A program made the translations under genes and the position numbers. The notes beneath the pieces are model-generated. The model was not told where the DNA came from. It did not search any database and worked only from the letters and a program-made list of their open reading frames with translations. Below, one piece after another: positions 33,485 through 44,697 of a DNA stretch of 64,000 bases. The stretch is from Ligula intestinalis (taxonomy: Eukaryota; Platyhelminthes; Cestoda; Diphyllobothriidea; Diphyllobothriidae): assembly GCA_036362985.1 (NCBI GenBank), contig JAYGXS010000001.1:44857944-44921943 (forward strand), in the 5' to 3' direction. Position 1 is the first letter of the stretch; each line of letters begins with the position of its first letter.

Positions 33485-34262
33485 GCCTGGAAAGTCCGTT
33501 GTCTTTTAACCCACTCGCAGCGCGCTCGCCCAAAAGGAAGGCAGTGCTCGTTGTTCGCACACTGGCGCGCCACAAGGTGGACATTGCTGCGCAGTGAAAC
33601 CTGATTTACTTAACATGAACAGCTGGAGGTGGGAAGTGCCGGCTGCATCTTCCTCTGTAGTGGCCATCCAGGACAGAGCGACATGATATTGTCGTCATTT
33701 TGTCCTCTGGATTGATGTCGTGGAACGACTGCCCTTCTTGCTGCACGGCATCAACGATAGTCTTATGTCATTGTGTAGGTTTCTCAGACGGATCGAATAT
33801 GCCACCGTAGCCTCAGCGTCTGCGCCTCCTTAATGAACGACCTCTGACGCGGGAAAAAATTCTCCGGAGATGTACATGCTTTCCTGACGACTGTGAGGAA
33901 AGCTGAGAAGCCGGTCTACCATGGTGGTTTTAATGCCGACGTTGGAACAGACGATACTGGGTCCCCACGGAATGAATTTCTGCAACAGTAACGGCCTTCT
34001 TCTACAGGCCTGCGCATAAACCAACCACCGTTTGACCTTAACCTTTCGTCTTCGGACGCGGGAAGAAGCAACGTCTATGCAACTCCCGCTTGCGGTGCTG
34101 GCAACTGCTGGACTACGCTTTCGCCCGGAAGCAAAATCGTCTTGACTTGCTCGTGAACAAAGTAATCTGCAATACCGGCTGCTGGATGGACCACCCTGTT
34201 TTCATCCCCGTATCAAGACTGCAAATTCACACCTGCCAGAAGGTTAACGACGACGAAGTAAG
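33485..34262 (+). mobile_element. RTE-like non-LTR retrotransposon, apurinic endonuclease remnant
   Basis: In shifting plus frames the order is PKRKAVLVVRTLARHKVDIA, then VERLPFLLHGINDSLMSL, ATVASASAPP, GGFNADVGTD, NGLLLQACA, and LDLLVNKVICNTGCWMDH. These match in order the endonuclease of RTE-like elements: 'ALVARELARYKVDIAALSET', 'LPCLPQGINDRLMSL', 'SAYAPP', the catalytic GDFNARVG block, 'NGLLLL..C', and 'VTKAI..ADGWTDHRLV'. The catalytic GDFN is GFN here and stops abound. No RT follows within the next 1.6 kb. Dead 5' fragment. Confidence 0.75.
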
Positions 34263-35929
34263 GTAAATACGGTTTTGTTTGAATTCAGTGATGAACCCAA
34301 TGTAAAAATGCAAAATATCAACTTCAGCCAACGTACGATTGCAACTTTTCAGCCTCAGGCTTGTACAGTAGACGACATAACTCGCTAAAACATCATGATC
34401 GATATTTGAGCGAGTAGGTTATTTTTTCTTGTATTTCATTTTATTAAATGGATTTAAATTTCAGAAAGCTTTTTACTGCAAGTGAGGATATAGGAGCAAC
34501 ATGTTAAACAGCCAATGAACAGTAAGTAAGGTGAGAGGAATGAGGGCGTTCAGACTCAAAGGATTACAGGATAGTGCTTTAAGGAGCTGAAAAGTTTAGG
34601 AATCTAGAAGACCACCAAATAATTTCCAAACCAGTGGCAGGTCCCTAGGACTGACTTAGTGATGAGAGCAGCGATTCTATGACAGACAACTCGGCCAAAG
34701 ATGACCATCACCGTCACTTTGAAAACTACTCACCATTATTTTTAAAGAGTACAAGTTCTTTCTCAACCCATGCCCTTGGTATGACCATTCCTACGGCGGA
34801 TAAATCACCGAAGCCAAGCCAAAGTTGCATAAAAAGGTGCTCATAGAAAACCTTACTCGTTAAATTTGGTCTTGTATCAACGTTGGTCCCGTGAATGCAA
34901 GAACAATCATGGGCAACTGAGATAGACCATATTGGTATCTATCCTCTTGAGAACTTATAGAACGCACTGCGACTAATACCAAGGCATAAGTCGTGAGAAA
35001 ATCGTCAATGACGTGGATGGTGGACATGTTAGACAAAATATTTACCCGGTAGGACAGTATAAATATGTGGTACCAGTTATTGAAGACCGAGTCTTTTCTT
35101 TCTTACTGTCTTTGACGTGAAAGATGGCGATGGTAAACGCCTGCCATATTAGTTTTAAGTCCGGATGAATCGATTCTATTGGCTATCTAAGTAACCAAAC
35201 AAACCTATAAACTTAAAATAACGCATGTATTGTCGATGAGATGGAGAAATTGCAGTACGAACTGGACTACCCTGGAATTTTATTTGTTCGTGCAAGTTCA
35301 CAATAGGGAAACAATGGACACCTCGCAGTGACAAAGACCGGTACAAATAACTGAGCAAAAAGTTATAGGCCGGGCCACTACTGCAGCATGAAAGGTCTAA
35401 AAGGCAACAAAGCGGCGAAAATGTTCAGTTTACAACTCGTTAACAGGGTTGTCTACAGACACCCGGGAAGACGATCGGGTGGCTGAAAACCCATCCTGTT
35501 GCAGGTGCCTATGCTACGATCTACCAAATACACTGAAGTTCGGTTCTGCTAACCTCAAAATAACGTAATTCACGTGGGCATAGCAGTCACTTGTACTGTC
35601 TAATATAGCATATCGCGAAAGCATATTTTCATTCAACATACAAGATAAGACAACCGGAACAGCCCTGAATCAAAATATGGGTCAAAAGATTTTAACGCGA
35701 AATCAGACACAGGCTTTCAGGGAAGAATGAAGATACTGTTTACCGCATAAAACATAACAAAAACAAAGATTGAACAAGGGCAGCAAACCACATGAATAAT
35801 GGAATATGGACACAGGTGATTTACTAGTCCGAGACAAGGCGACGCAAAAAGACTTGATTTGTTCCAAAGTGAGTGCGGGAAGCGGAGAGTAGGAAAGACA
35901 GAACCATCTTGCTTAAACTAGTTTGTGCT
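34263..35929. other. Intergenic; 3' flank of TMED2
   Basis: No recognised coding region. Because TMED2 is on the minus strand, its 3' UTR should lie at the high-coordinate end. An AATAAA-type signal on the minus strand occurs only far downstream (about 35,280), so the polyadenylation site is uncertain. Confidence 0.45.
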
Positions 35930-36630
35930 TCAAACCATCCTTCTAACCTCGAAGAAGCGCTTCAAGTAGTACACTTGACCTAGACTCATTCCGACTATAA
36001 TGAGAGCCTCGAAAGCAGCCCAAAGAACGACGCGTGAGTTGGTATTTTCGTTAACTAAATGAGTAAATAGACTGAAAGTACAAACATACTTGCTCTGTGT
36101 AGGGTTTCGCGTACCTCAAGATACTCCATTTCGTGTTTCGCTGACATTACTGAACTGGCGAGCTCATTTACCATGTCAACGAGCTTGTTTTGTTCCTCTA
36201 CTTATTAAAATGGCAAAAAAGTAGTACCTGATGCTCCGGCCTCTTTTTCGAGCTGCTTGTCTTCAATTTTGAGAGCAAATAACACGACTTTTGGAGTCAT
36301 CGTGCTCATTTTATTACTGAAACAGTAAGTATAGATTCCCTCCTTTGACGCGGTCATGGCATAGCGACCACTTGATTCTTTAGTTACCGAATATAAAACG
36401 TTGTTATCTGGACCAGAAATCTATAACAGACGTAAAAATGCAAGCAAAAAATCTACCTTGACATCAATGTCATAAAATCCACCTTCCGATACTTCGAAGT
36501 GCAGAACGAACTTTGTGCCAGCTTTAAGTCTATCGAAATAGCACTCTTCTCCATTAGCATCAACTGTCACATAGTATCCACTCACAAACACTGAACAACA
36601 GACAACCAAAAGAGCAACCGAATGCAGCAT
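35930..36630 (-). CDS. TMED2: TMED2 (p24 beta / emp24) cargo receptor, four exons
   Basis: A complete 199-residue protein is recovered by splicing exons 36,630-36,457, 36,420-36,228, 36,197-36,090 and 36,054-35,930 (stop TGA 35,932-35,930). All introns are GT-AG: 36, 30 and 35 bp; the second could be 27 bp. Residues 1-18 are a signal peptide. A GOLD domain follows ([18 protein letters not shown], then [13 protein letters not shown], then [20 protein letters not shown]) with the two conserved cysteines. Next come a coiled-coil segment ([13 protein letters not shown]), one membrane helix ([15 protein letters not shown]) and the tail [10 protein letters not shown] with the FF coat-binding motif. 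Human TMED2 is 201 residues and ends [10 protein letters not shown]. p24 proteins cycle between ER and Golgi and recruit cargo into COPI/COPII vesicles. No frameshift or missing motif; this is the one clearly functional host gene here. Confidence 0.95.
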
Positions 36631-36679
36631 CTGTTATATCAACCGCGGGAGGGACACGTACGCTAGAATGGGTAAAATT

Positions 36680-36731
36680 CGAATTGAGCGGGAACGTTTG
36701 GCAACGCTGCCAAACGTTCCCGCTCAATTCG
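36680..36731. repeat. Perfect 24-bp inverted repeat with 4-base loop, 50 bp upstream of TMED2
   Basis: Left arm 36,680-36,703 (CGAATTGAGCGGGAACGTTT, then GGCA), loop ACGC, right arm 36,708-36,731, fully complementary. It lies in the promoter or 5' UTR of TMED2 (ATG at 36,630). It may be a transcribed hairpin, a control element, or a footprint of a mobile element. Confidence 0.9.
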
Positions 36732-36920
36732 AGTCTCAGCAGCCTGTATATTGTTTTGCGCATTCCTTAAAGTGCCCATGAGAAACTCCCCCAGGCCGAA
36801 AGTTTAAGTGCCCAGAGCGGATCCAGAGGACACACGATAGGGAACAGTGTCGTAATTTGGCAGAGATATGCTTTGTATAGAAAAGAAAATGGTTACGCGT
36901 GTACAAATGTAGGTCCTTGT
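36732..36920. other. TMED2 5' flank, up to LTR
   Basis: Short region between the hairpin and the gypsy LTR; no clear TATA box seen. Confidence 0.4.
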
Positions 36921-37379
36921 TGTGGGTTCTTGGGTCAACTTGTGCGTTGTGTAAACTTATCAATAACCAATTTTGTTTAAACTCGAATATAACACACAAG
37001 CACACTTTCGGATTTAACGCGTGCCAGCAGCTGTCTTGCTAAACACTCTCCACAGCTCAATTCTCTCCTCACCTGCCGCTGTTTATTTCGCTCTTCAACG
37101 ACACCTCTCTGGTGATTATTCTCGGGCTCAGTAGAATCCAGCAACAATTTGCAAACGAGACTTTCTTCAATTTTCACACGCGCGGCCCAACGAACTTGGA
37201 TCTCGATCTTCACAGAGTAATCCTTTGGCAAGTCGACGGCTTGACTACTACCGATTTTGACCATTTTTCCATTAGTATAGTCTAGTAAACCGCATACTAG
37301 CAGTTAGACTACCTAAGAAAGTTTTCAATTGTGTATTTGCCACTACGTTTTGTATATTTGTAGTAATATAGCCTCTACA
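36921..37379 (+). repeat. 5' LTR of gypsy element 1
   Basis: Begins TGTGGGTTCTTGGGTCAACT and ends GCCTCTACA. Matches the 3' LTR with scattered substitutions, but lacks a roughly 68-base segment that the 3' LTR has at 42,042-42,110. Confidence 0.85.
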
Positions 37380-37383
37380 AATT

Positions 37384-37394
37384 TGGCGACCCCG
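37384..37394 (+). other. Primer-binding site (tRNA-Trp-like)
   Basis: TGGCGACCCCG, four bases after the LTR. It matches the tRNA-Trp 3' end complement TGGTGACCCCG at 10 of 11 positions. tRNA-Trp priming is characteristic of the CsRn1 group. Confidence 0.65.
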
Positions 37395-37476
37395 TTTCTA
37401 TTGTCATTCACGTCTTATTATTTATTCCATTCACCTGTTTTTCCCGTTTGACTCTGCCGTTCATACGTTTTGCAAC

Positions 37477-38492
37477 ATGGGCGACGAATACCACCAAAAT
37501 ACGATTGCGACGAAGATTATGCTGGTTCTAACAACTCGTGTATACCATCTGATCAGGACGAGCCTCAGGCTTTTCAGATATCCATTAAGCTTCCCCCGTA
37601 CGAAGTGCGTGACCCGACGGTCTGGTTCAAACAGATCGAGGTTATTTTTGCCTAACGTCAGATAACTGGCAAGCGTACGCGTTTCGCGTACGTCGTACAG
37701 TATTTACCGTTCGAAATCGCTTTCGCCGTTCAGGATCTCCTTGATCCTATTCCCAAAGTCAAGCCCTACTCTAGCTTAAAAAATGCTATTCTCGAGTTTA
37801 CGGCGCAATCTTCCGACAGCAAGCTTCGCCAACTCCTCAACAGCGTCGAGATGGGCGACCAACCCCCTCTGCTCTAATGCGCCACATGCGTCACCTGTTT
37901 GCTGGTCGCACTTTAGATATTCTATTTCCCGTCTCATTTGGATGGATAAATTACCCCATCCAATGCAATAGGCACTCGTCCTGCTTGACGACGATGTTCC
38001 GCTGACCAAACTCGCGGATCACGCTGACCGCATCCATCAATGTTACCCCGGTACTGTTTCGTACGCTGTAAATCAAGCATCGACCTCAGTACCTCAGCAT
38101 GCCATCTCCCATGTTTCGGCCTCACGATAGGATCGTAAACCTGACAGCCATACTTAGCGAAAGTTCACTAGATCGCTTGATACCTCATCCCCATGGTCTA
38201 CTTCACCCTCTCAACCGATTCGAGACTTTACAGACAACAGCGATGATGACCTGTAGGATCTTAAAGATACTGTCAGGTTATTGTGCTCTCAAGTGAGCAC
38301 GACGTGTTCCACACTCAACCGGCTTCAACCCGGTCGTCCCTCTGCAAGCAGTTATCGTTCATTATCAAAAGAGCGTGCAGACGACAAGGTCTGCTGGTAC
38401 CACCGACCATTCGGCCTGGATGTTATTAATTGCGTCCCGCCTTGTTCTTATGCTAGACGTTCACGTTCGGGAAACGGCGCCGCCAGCCAGTA
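37477..38492 (+). pseudogene. gag: gag of gypsy element 1 (frameshifted)
   Basis: Starts MGDEYHQNT at 37,477, then shifts frame to ISIKLPPYEVRDPTVWFKQI, VVQYLPFEIAFAVQDLLDPI and LRQLLNSVEMGDQPP. Near the end is VCWYHRPFGLDVINCVPPCS, the CHCC zinc-binding motif typical of CsRn1-type Gag in place of the usual CCHC knuckle. At least three frame changes and stops (for example after EVIFA at 37,655). Structural protein of the retrotransposon particle; not functional here. Confidence 0.75.
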
Positions 38493-41389
38493 ATGGCGAC
38501 GACTGGTGCTGGCCACTCGCGACACAGTCGCCTGTTTTACGTGACCGACAAGTCCACAGGGTTCCGTTTCTTGATCGATACAGGCGCAGAGGTTAGCGTT
38601 TTATTACTCCCTCGTCGTCATCATCTCCAGTCATCGCAGTTTAAACTGCAGGCTGCGAACAACACTTCTATCGCCACGTTCGGTCAACGGTCCCTGACGT
38701 TAGACCTCGGGCTTCGTCGCCGCTTCCAATGGGTCTTCATCCAGGCCGACGTCCAGTCACCTATCGTTGGAGCGGATTTCCTGTCACACTTCGGCCTCAC
38801 AGTTGACCTTAAATGTCAGAAGTTGCTAGGTCCTACTACTCAGCTGTTTACTGTCAGGGTAGTTTCACGTGAGCCTTCCGCTGGCATCCACTTGGCCGTA
38901 CCAAGCCCACCATTTTCTGACATCTTGAGGGATTATCCTTCCCTTTCTAAGCCCAGTCATTTCACGAAGCAGGTTCAACACGCCGATTGCCACTATATCA
39001 CTACCACTGGTAGACCGGTCCATGCTCATCCGCGTAGGCTTCATGCTGAGAAGCTGCAAATCGCGAAGAATGAATTCGAGCACATGTTGAATTTGGGGAT
39101 TATCCGTCCTTCATCCAGTCCATGGGCTTCACCACTGCACATGGTTCCCAAAAAGTCATCCGATGATTGGTGGCCATGCGGTGATTATCGCGCTCTAAAT
39201 CGAGCTACAGTCCCGCACCGGTACCCGATTCACCATATTCATGACTTTTCCCACATGTTGGCTGGAAAGACGATTTTTTCCAAGATTGACCTTGTGCGAG
39301 CATATCACCAATGCCGGTCGCAGAGGAGGATATCCCTAAAACCGCCGTCACGACCCCATTCGGCCTGTTTTAATTCCTTCGCATGCCTTTCGGTTTGTGG
39401 AACGCGGCCCAAACGTTTCAGCGTTTTTTCGTTGTCATTTTACGCGGTCTCTCCTTCACGTTCGTGTACATCGACGACATCCTTGTCGCAAGCTCGTAAC
39501 CCGAGGAACACGTTGAACTTTCATGCCAAGTTTTCGAACGTTTTAAGCAAAATGGTCTACAGTTAAACGTCGATAAGTGTCTTTTTGGCGTCACTTCTCT
39601 GGATTTTCTTGGCCATCATCTTGACCAACATGGGATCACACCCCTTCCAGAGAAGGTGCAAAGCGTGTTGTCTTTTCCAGCCCCGAAGTCCATAACTCAA
39701 CTCCGCCGTTTCATCGGCCTAATCAACTACTACCGGCGTTTCATACCAAATTGCACCGCCACCCTGGCACCTCTGACGGATCTTATGAAGTCAAAGACCA
39801 AGTCGCTTCAACTTTAAACTAGTGCTCTTGAAGCATTCAAGGCAGCCAAGAAAGCACTCGCGGATGTCACCCTGCTTCATCATCTGAGCACCGATGCTGA
39901 TACACAGCTTATTCTGACCACCGATGCCTCAAAAATTGCCCTTGGCGCAGTTCTGCAGCAACAGGTCCACGGACAGTTGCAGCCGCTAGCCTTCTTCTCC
40001 CAGAAGCTTCAGCCGGCGCAGACTCGCTATAGTACTTTCTCGCGTAAACTTTTCGCTATTTACCTAGCCATCCAACATTTTCGCCACCTGCTGGAGGGGA
40101 GAGATTTCCAGGTCCACACGGATCACAAAACTCTCACTTACGCCCTCAAAGCTAAGCCAGATCGATATTCGCCACGTGAAGTACGCCACCTTGACTACAT
40201 CTATCAATTCACCTCAGACATACGCTATGTCCGCGGTAATGAGAATGCTGTTGCTGATGCCTTGTCTCGTCCAGAGTTCAACGCTCTTATCACCACGTTA
40301 GACCTGGCGAAGCTTGCGGAAGCGCAGGCACTTGATGACTTCATCATTGAAATGCTCGCGTCTTCTGCGCTTCAGCTGCGTGAGGTTCCCCTCTCCGCGG
40401 CACCAGGCTCTATCGTGTGTGATTTTTCTACAGGTACCCCTCATCCTGTAGTATCCCAATCCTATCGGAATGTTGTTTTCGACCACTTCCACTCGCTATC
40501 TCACCCAGGTGTTCGTGCCAGCCGCAAACTCATCGCAGCCCGTTTCGTCTGGCCAAAGATGAACACCGACATTGTTACCTGGACCAGGCAGTGCTTAGCC
40601 TGTCATAAGAATAAGGTCCAACGACACACCGTTTCACCTCCCAGCACGTTCGCGGTTCCCGACGCCCATTTTCAACACGTCCACATGGATTTAGTTGGAC
40701 CGTTGCCCCCATCTCGTGGTTTAACGCACATTCTAACCGCTGTTGATCGTTTCACACGATGGCCCATCGCTGTTCCAATCTCGGATACATCGGCAGAGAA
40801 TATTGCCATGGTTTGCTTTTCGCATTGGATAGCCAACTTCGGTGTTCCAGCTACACTCACCACTGACCGCGGAAGTCAGTTTACGCGTGCACCCTTCCGT
40901 GACTTCACCAAACTGCTCGGGTGTTCTCATATCACCACCACTGCCTATCATCCAGCACCAAACGGCCTCGTGGAACGCCTTTACCGTCAGTTGAAGTCCG
41001 CGCTGATGTCTCAACATGCTCCGCAAAACTGGAGCGGCAACCTGCCGTTCGTCCTCCTCGGCATTCGCTCAGCTGTTAAGGAAGGCATTGAATGCACTGC
41101 CGCTGAGCTCGTTTACGGCACATCCATCCGTTTACCTGATGAGCTCGTGCAGTCTTCGTCCGTCACCCCTGACGCCACGAACAACTTCGTGCAACAGCTG
41201 CAGCAATGCTTGGCCGCACTGCGCCCAACCTCCACACGCGTGACACCTCGACGCGTTTTCGTGCATGACGACTTGCACACAGCCCCATTCGTGTTTGTCC
41301 GGCATGACGCAGTTCGCAGGCCCCTTTACTTACCATACGATGGTCCCTTCAAAGTGCTTGAACGCAAGAACAAATACTTCGTAATTTAA
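38493..41389 (+). pseudogene. pol: pol of gypsy element 1: protease, RT, RNase H, integrase
   Basis: The first 357 codons hold the protease ([13 protein letters not shown]; then [14 protein letters not shown]) and the RT start ([20 protein letters not shown], then [27 protein letters not shown]). A frameshift near 39,315 then leads to [11 protein letters not shown] (the catalytic YIDD, about 39,467), RNase H (TTDASKIALGAVLQQ; THTDHKTL-type VHTDHKTLTYAL), and a stop TAA at 39,815-39,817. The 470-codon frame 39,977-41,389 then has RNase H and integrase: HPGVRASRKLIAARFVWP with CLACHK (HHCC), and DDE residues in HMDLVGPLP, TTDRGSQF and NGLVERL. Ends at a premature TAA. Confidence 0.9.
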
Positions 41390-41647
41390 AAGGCTGATGC
41401 TACTGAGACGGTCTCCATCATCAGACTGAAGCTGGCCTACGTTGAATGCATGACACCATCACCTGGTCCGTCGACTTCCACGGCACCTTCGCCCTGCATT
41501 CCACCTGCTGCTCCCAGCCCACCGCCACCCTCCCCACCCGAACCTACCCCCACACCTCTAACCCCCCTTCCCACTCCTTCCCCACCTTCCACTCGTTCTG
41601 GTAGACATGTTCGTTTTCCTACCAACTTGCGAGACTTTGTTGTTTAA
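41390..41647 (+). pseudogene. Integrase C-terminal tail after a premature stop
   Basis: In the same frame as the integrase, past the TAA: KADATETVSIIRLKLAYVE, a proline-rich stretch, and then TRSGRHVRFPTNLRDFVV and stop. The IIRLKLAY and SGRHVRFP motifs are standard ends of CsRn1-like integrases, so a single nonsense change split the original protein. Confidence 0.75.
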
Positions 41648-41696
41648 CTTTTTTGTAAATCCTCTTTTGTCGAGTGTTTGTAACCCACCAACGCTC

Positions 41697-41710
41697 TGGT
41701 GGGGGAGTTA
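41697..41710 (+). other. Polypurine tract of gypsy element 1
   Basis: TGGTGGGGGAGTTA directly before the 3' LTR, the expected site for plus-strand priming. Confidence 0.6.
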
Positions 41711-42243
41711 TGTGGGCTCTTGGCTCAACTTGTGCGTTGTTTAAACTTATCAATAACCAATTTTGTTTAAACTCGAATATAACACACAAGCACACTTTCG
41801 GATTTGACGCGTGCCAGCAGCTGTCTTGCTAAACACTCTCCACAGCTCAATTCTCTCCTCACCTGCCGCTGTTTATTTTGCCCTTCAACGACACCTCTCT
41901 GGTGATTATTCTCGGGCTCAGGATAATCCAGCAACAATTTGCAAACGAGATTTTCTTCAATTTTCACACGCGCGGCCCAACGAACTTGGATCTCGATCTT
42001 CACAGAGTAATCCTTTGGCAAGTCGACTGCTTGACTACTGCCGGCTAGGACAGTGAAGGATCTAAGTGAGTTGTATCATTTCTAATCTTCATCATCATCC
42101 TCATATACCGGTTTTGACCATTTTTCCATAAGAATAGTCTAGTTAACCACATACTAGCAGTTAGCTTACCTTAGAAAGTTTTCCATTGTGTATTTGCCAA
42201 GACGTTTTGTATATTTGTAGTGATATAGCCTTTAAATTGTACA
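41711..42243 (+). repeat. 3' LTR of gypsy element 1
   Basis: Matches the 5' LTR but carries about 68 extra bases (GGCTAGGACAGTGAAGGATC through CATCATCATCCTCATATACC). The right border is uncertain because the last 15-20 bases diverge. Confidence 0.8.
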
Positions 42244-42755
42244 TCTTCATTTTAGGTATGTAAATATCATCGCCGAATTTGTATGCCTTTTACATCAAAT
42301 AATAAACACCTCCAGATAAACTTCGGTTTCGGCTCAGAGTGACTTCTCCGAATGCTTGTCTTAGGTGTGGTTGTGCTCACTAACGGCGTGGAACTCGATA
42401 ATCTATTTCGGTTCTTCTTTTTGACAAATCTGTTCCTCAATCGCCGGGATGCTGGACCTCCAAATTTACCTATAAAGCATATGAACGAAAAAATTTTCTT
42501 CAAGTCTATCTACGACTAGTGCCGGACAAAGACATTAAACTTCCGTGCGTCTCTATCATTCTTGTCCTCCTTGTTTTTTTCGACTCTTTAGTCATTTTAT
42601 TTATCATCGTAGCCTATAATAGTTAATTCACTACTTCCTTAGTTTTGCATTAAGTTGCTTTTGCAAATATTGTTCGATTTTTAGGCTTTATTCGTAGTTA
42701 TGACTACAAATTTGATAACCACTCTTTTACATCCGCATACGTAAATTTTTTAACA
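42244..42755. other. No gene seen; possible leader of the next element
   Basis: No LTR or primer site for the following gag-like remnant was recognised here. Confidence 0.4.
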
Positions 42756-44697
42756 ATGGACGATACAGACGATCCCCCGGACAATTATACAGGATCTACT
42801 GACATAAATACCATCTACATCAAGCTCCCTAGCTTTGCACCTCCACGTGTGGTTCACATAGATAGAGGCCGTCTTTTCAACACATCGGATAACTGGCGAG
42901 CTTACTAAGTATTAGTACGTGGTACAACCGTTACCATTTGACGTGGAAGTCACGATCGCGGATCTCCTTGACCCTTTACCAACCGAGAAGCTTTGTGCTT
43001 TGTTCTTTACGAGCTTTTCACTTCGGCGTGGCTGGGTGACCAGACGCTTTTGTGACCTATGCACTCTTTGCCGACTGGTTGTCAGATAGATGGCGCGATT
43101 TTTTGTAAAATCTGGCTGAGTAAGCTTCCGGTCCACCTGCAGAAAGTTTTGGCTATGGTAGATGCTAGCAAATCGTTGGATAAACTGGCCACTCATGGAA
43201 TGCCACCTAAGCGGTTGTTCCGTTCCATTCATTCAACAGGCCACGGTCTTTTACAGGACATCCGATATCGTGCCAGGTCCCGACTCCAATTTTAACCTTA
43301 AATCCGGCCGGTGGGATTGACATTCAGCATCTTCAACTCGCTGTCGTACAGCGCACTGGTCAGTCCAACCCTTAGCTCTCGCGCGAAGACTATAGGGATC
43401 ACATCACAACAACTTACATTTTCTCAAGGACAGCGTTCGTTTGTTATGCTCTCAAGTTAGCAGCATGCACTCCGTGATCAATATTCTTCAGGCTAGCCGA
43501 GAGCAACTTCATCGATGCCCCCATTTTCGGTCACTCGATCGTTCGTCGCAAAAAAATCTTCTGGTATCATCACAACTATGGCCTCAAGGCACGCAAATGC
43601 ATTCCACCGTGAAAATACCAGTCACCGCAGTGTTTGTTCAATGACCACACCAGCCGGTAGTAGTGAAACTACAGCTCAGGAACCTGATTTAAAAACTGGA
43701 ATTTAAATAGAAGTTTTCCAGTAATCAGGTAAAAAAGCCATTCTCGAAAAAACTGAAAATAATTTCCTCAGTGAGTGTGGAAAATCTCTTAATCGTTTAA
43801 TAAGTGATTTGGGAATAGTATCAGTTCCAACCGATTGGGAATTTTAAAGACGACTTATTTCTTTTTGAATACTAGTGGGTGCGAAATCAATGATATTGAG
43901 ATTTGAATCAAACAACGGAGGGATTGCAGTAGTGGGGCTAGTTTCAATGGTTAAGAACTTGGAGAAAAAGGAATGTAAAAATTCTGCTTTGTCCAAATCC
44001 TTTGTAACAAAATGCTTGTTATGATCAAATTAGAGCGGAATGACTTACCGAAGCTCAGCCGACGACCGAAGACGGAGTACTTGAGCAACAGATCTAGAAG
44101 AGTTAGCATCACTTAATGCTACGGACTCCCTACGCCTCTTTCTCGTGCAAGCCTAATTTTAAGCGCTAATTCAAATATTTTTGGATCTTTAGGTGAACTG
44201 ACAAAGAACTATTAGAGGGATCCTTAAGTTGCTTTCGCAAGTTCTAAGTCTATTTTGGAGAAAGTATGGTACAGTAGAAGACGCTGGATTTGCTTTTAAA
44301 ATCTTAAGTGGGATCAAAGTCTGAATTCAGGCTGGCCTTCAGTAACCTATCATTGGAGCCGATTTCCTGTCGCAATTTGGCTTCGCTGTTGATCCCAAGC
44401 ATCGCTTACTTATCGACTCCATAAAAACACTTTTCACCGTTGGTATTGCGTCCCTCAAATTTTCAATCGGCATCCACTTGGCTAATCCAAGTTCGTAATT
44501 TTCTAACATTTTTAAGGACTCTCTGTTCATCACTAAACCATGCCAGTTCGCTGACCAGGTTGTGCACGCAGTGCGACATCGTATTGTCACAACTGACCGA
44601 CCTGTGCCTGCTTACCCACCCCGAGGTCACCCTGAGAAGCTTCGGATCACGAAGAATGAATATGAACACATGCTGAACTTGGGAATCATCCGGCCAT
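42756..44697 (+). mobile_element. Second CsRn1-like gypsy remnant (gag, protease, RT start)
   Basis: From an ATG at 42,756: MDDTDDPPDNYTG, INTIYIKLPSFAPPRVV, then VTIADLLDPLPTEKL and IWLSKLPVHLQKVLAMVDAS (gag). After an interruption come PIIGADFLSQFGFAVDP (protease end) and [18 protein letters not shown] (RT start), paralleling element 1 residue for residue. The remnant stops at 44,697 where a minus-strand non-LTR 3' end begins. It is older than element 1, judging by the number of stops. Confidence 0.8.
43720..44330 (-). mobile_element. Non-LTR RT fragment inserted in the gypsy remnant
   Basis: The minus strand reads FVTKDLDKAEFLHSFFSKFL, then NSQSVGTDTIPKSLIKRL. This is the region just before and at the start of a CR1/Jockey-type RT ('A..FN.FF...F', 'K..S.GPDGIP..LLK'). 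It is in opposite orientation to the gypsy remnant and separates its gag from its protease. Confidence 0.65.

Larger units (their letters stand above)
36921..42243 (+). mobile_element. CsRn1-like Ty3/gypsy LTR retrotransposon (full length, inactivated)
   Basis: Direct LTRs (36,921-37,379 and 41,711 to about 42,243), a primer-binding site, gag, then pol in the order protease, RT, RNase H, integrase, then a purine tract. The tRNA-Trp-like primer site and the CHCC Gag motif (CWYHRPFG...NC.PPC) place it with the CsRn1 clade known from liver flukes and other flatworms. Gag and pol carry frameshifts and stops, so the copy cannot move on its own. No target-site duplication could be fixed, because the 3' LTR end is ambiguous. 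Confidence 0.9.

Noticed and set aside
37027..37264. Minus-strand 95-codon frame in the LTR as a gene
   Set aside because: The same frame occurs in both LTRs (37.0 and 41.8 kb), and LTR sequence is not expected to code on the antisense strand.
41450..41647. Separate small proline-rich gene
   Set aside because: It is in frame with the integrase across a single TAA and ends with a typical integrase tail motif.
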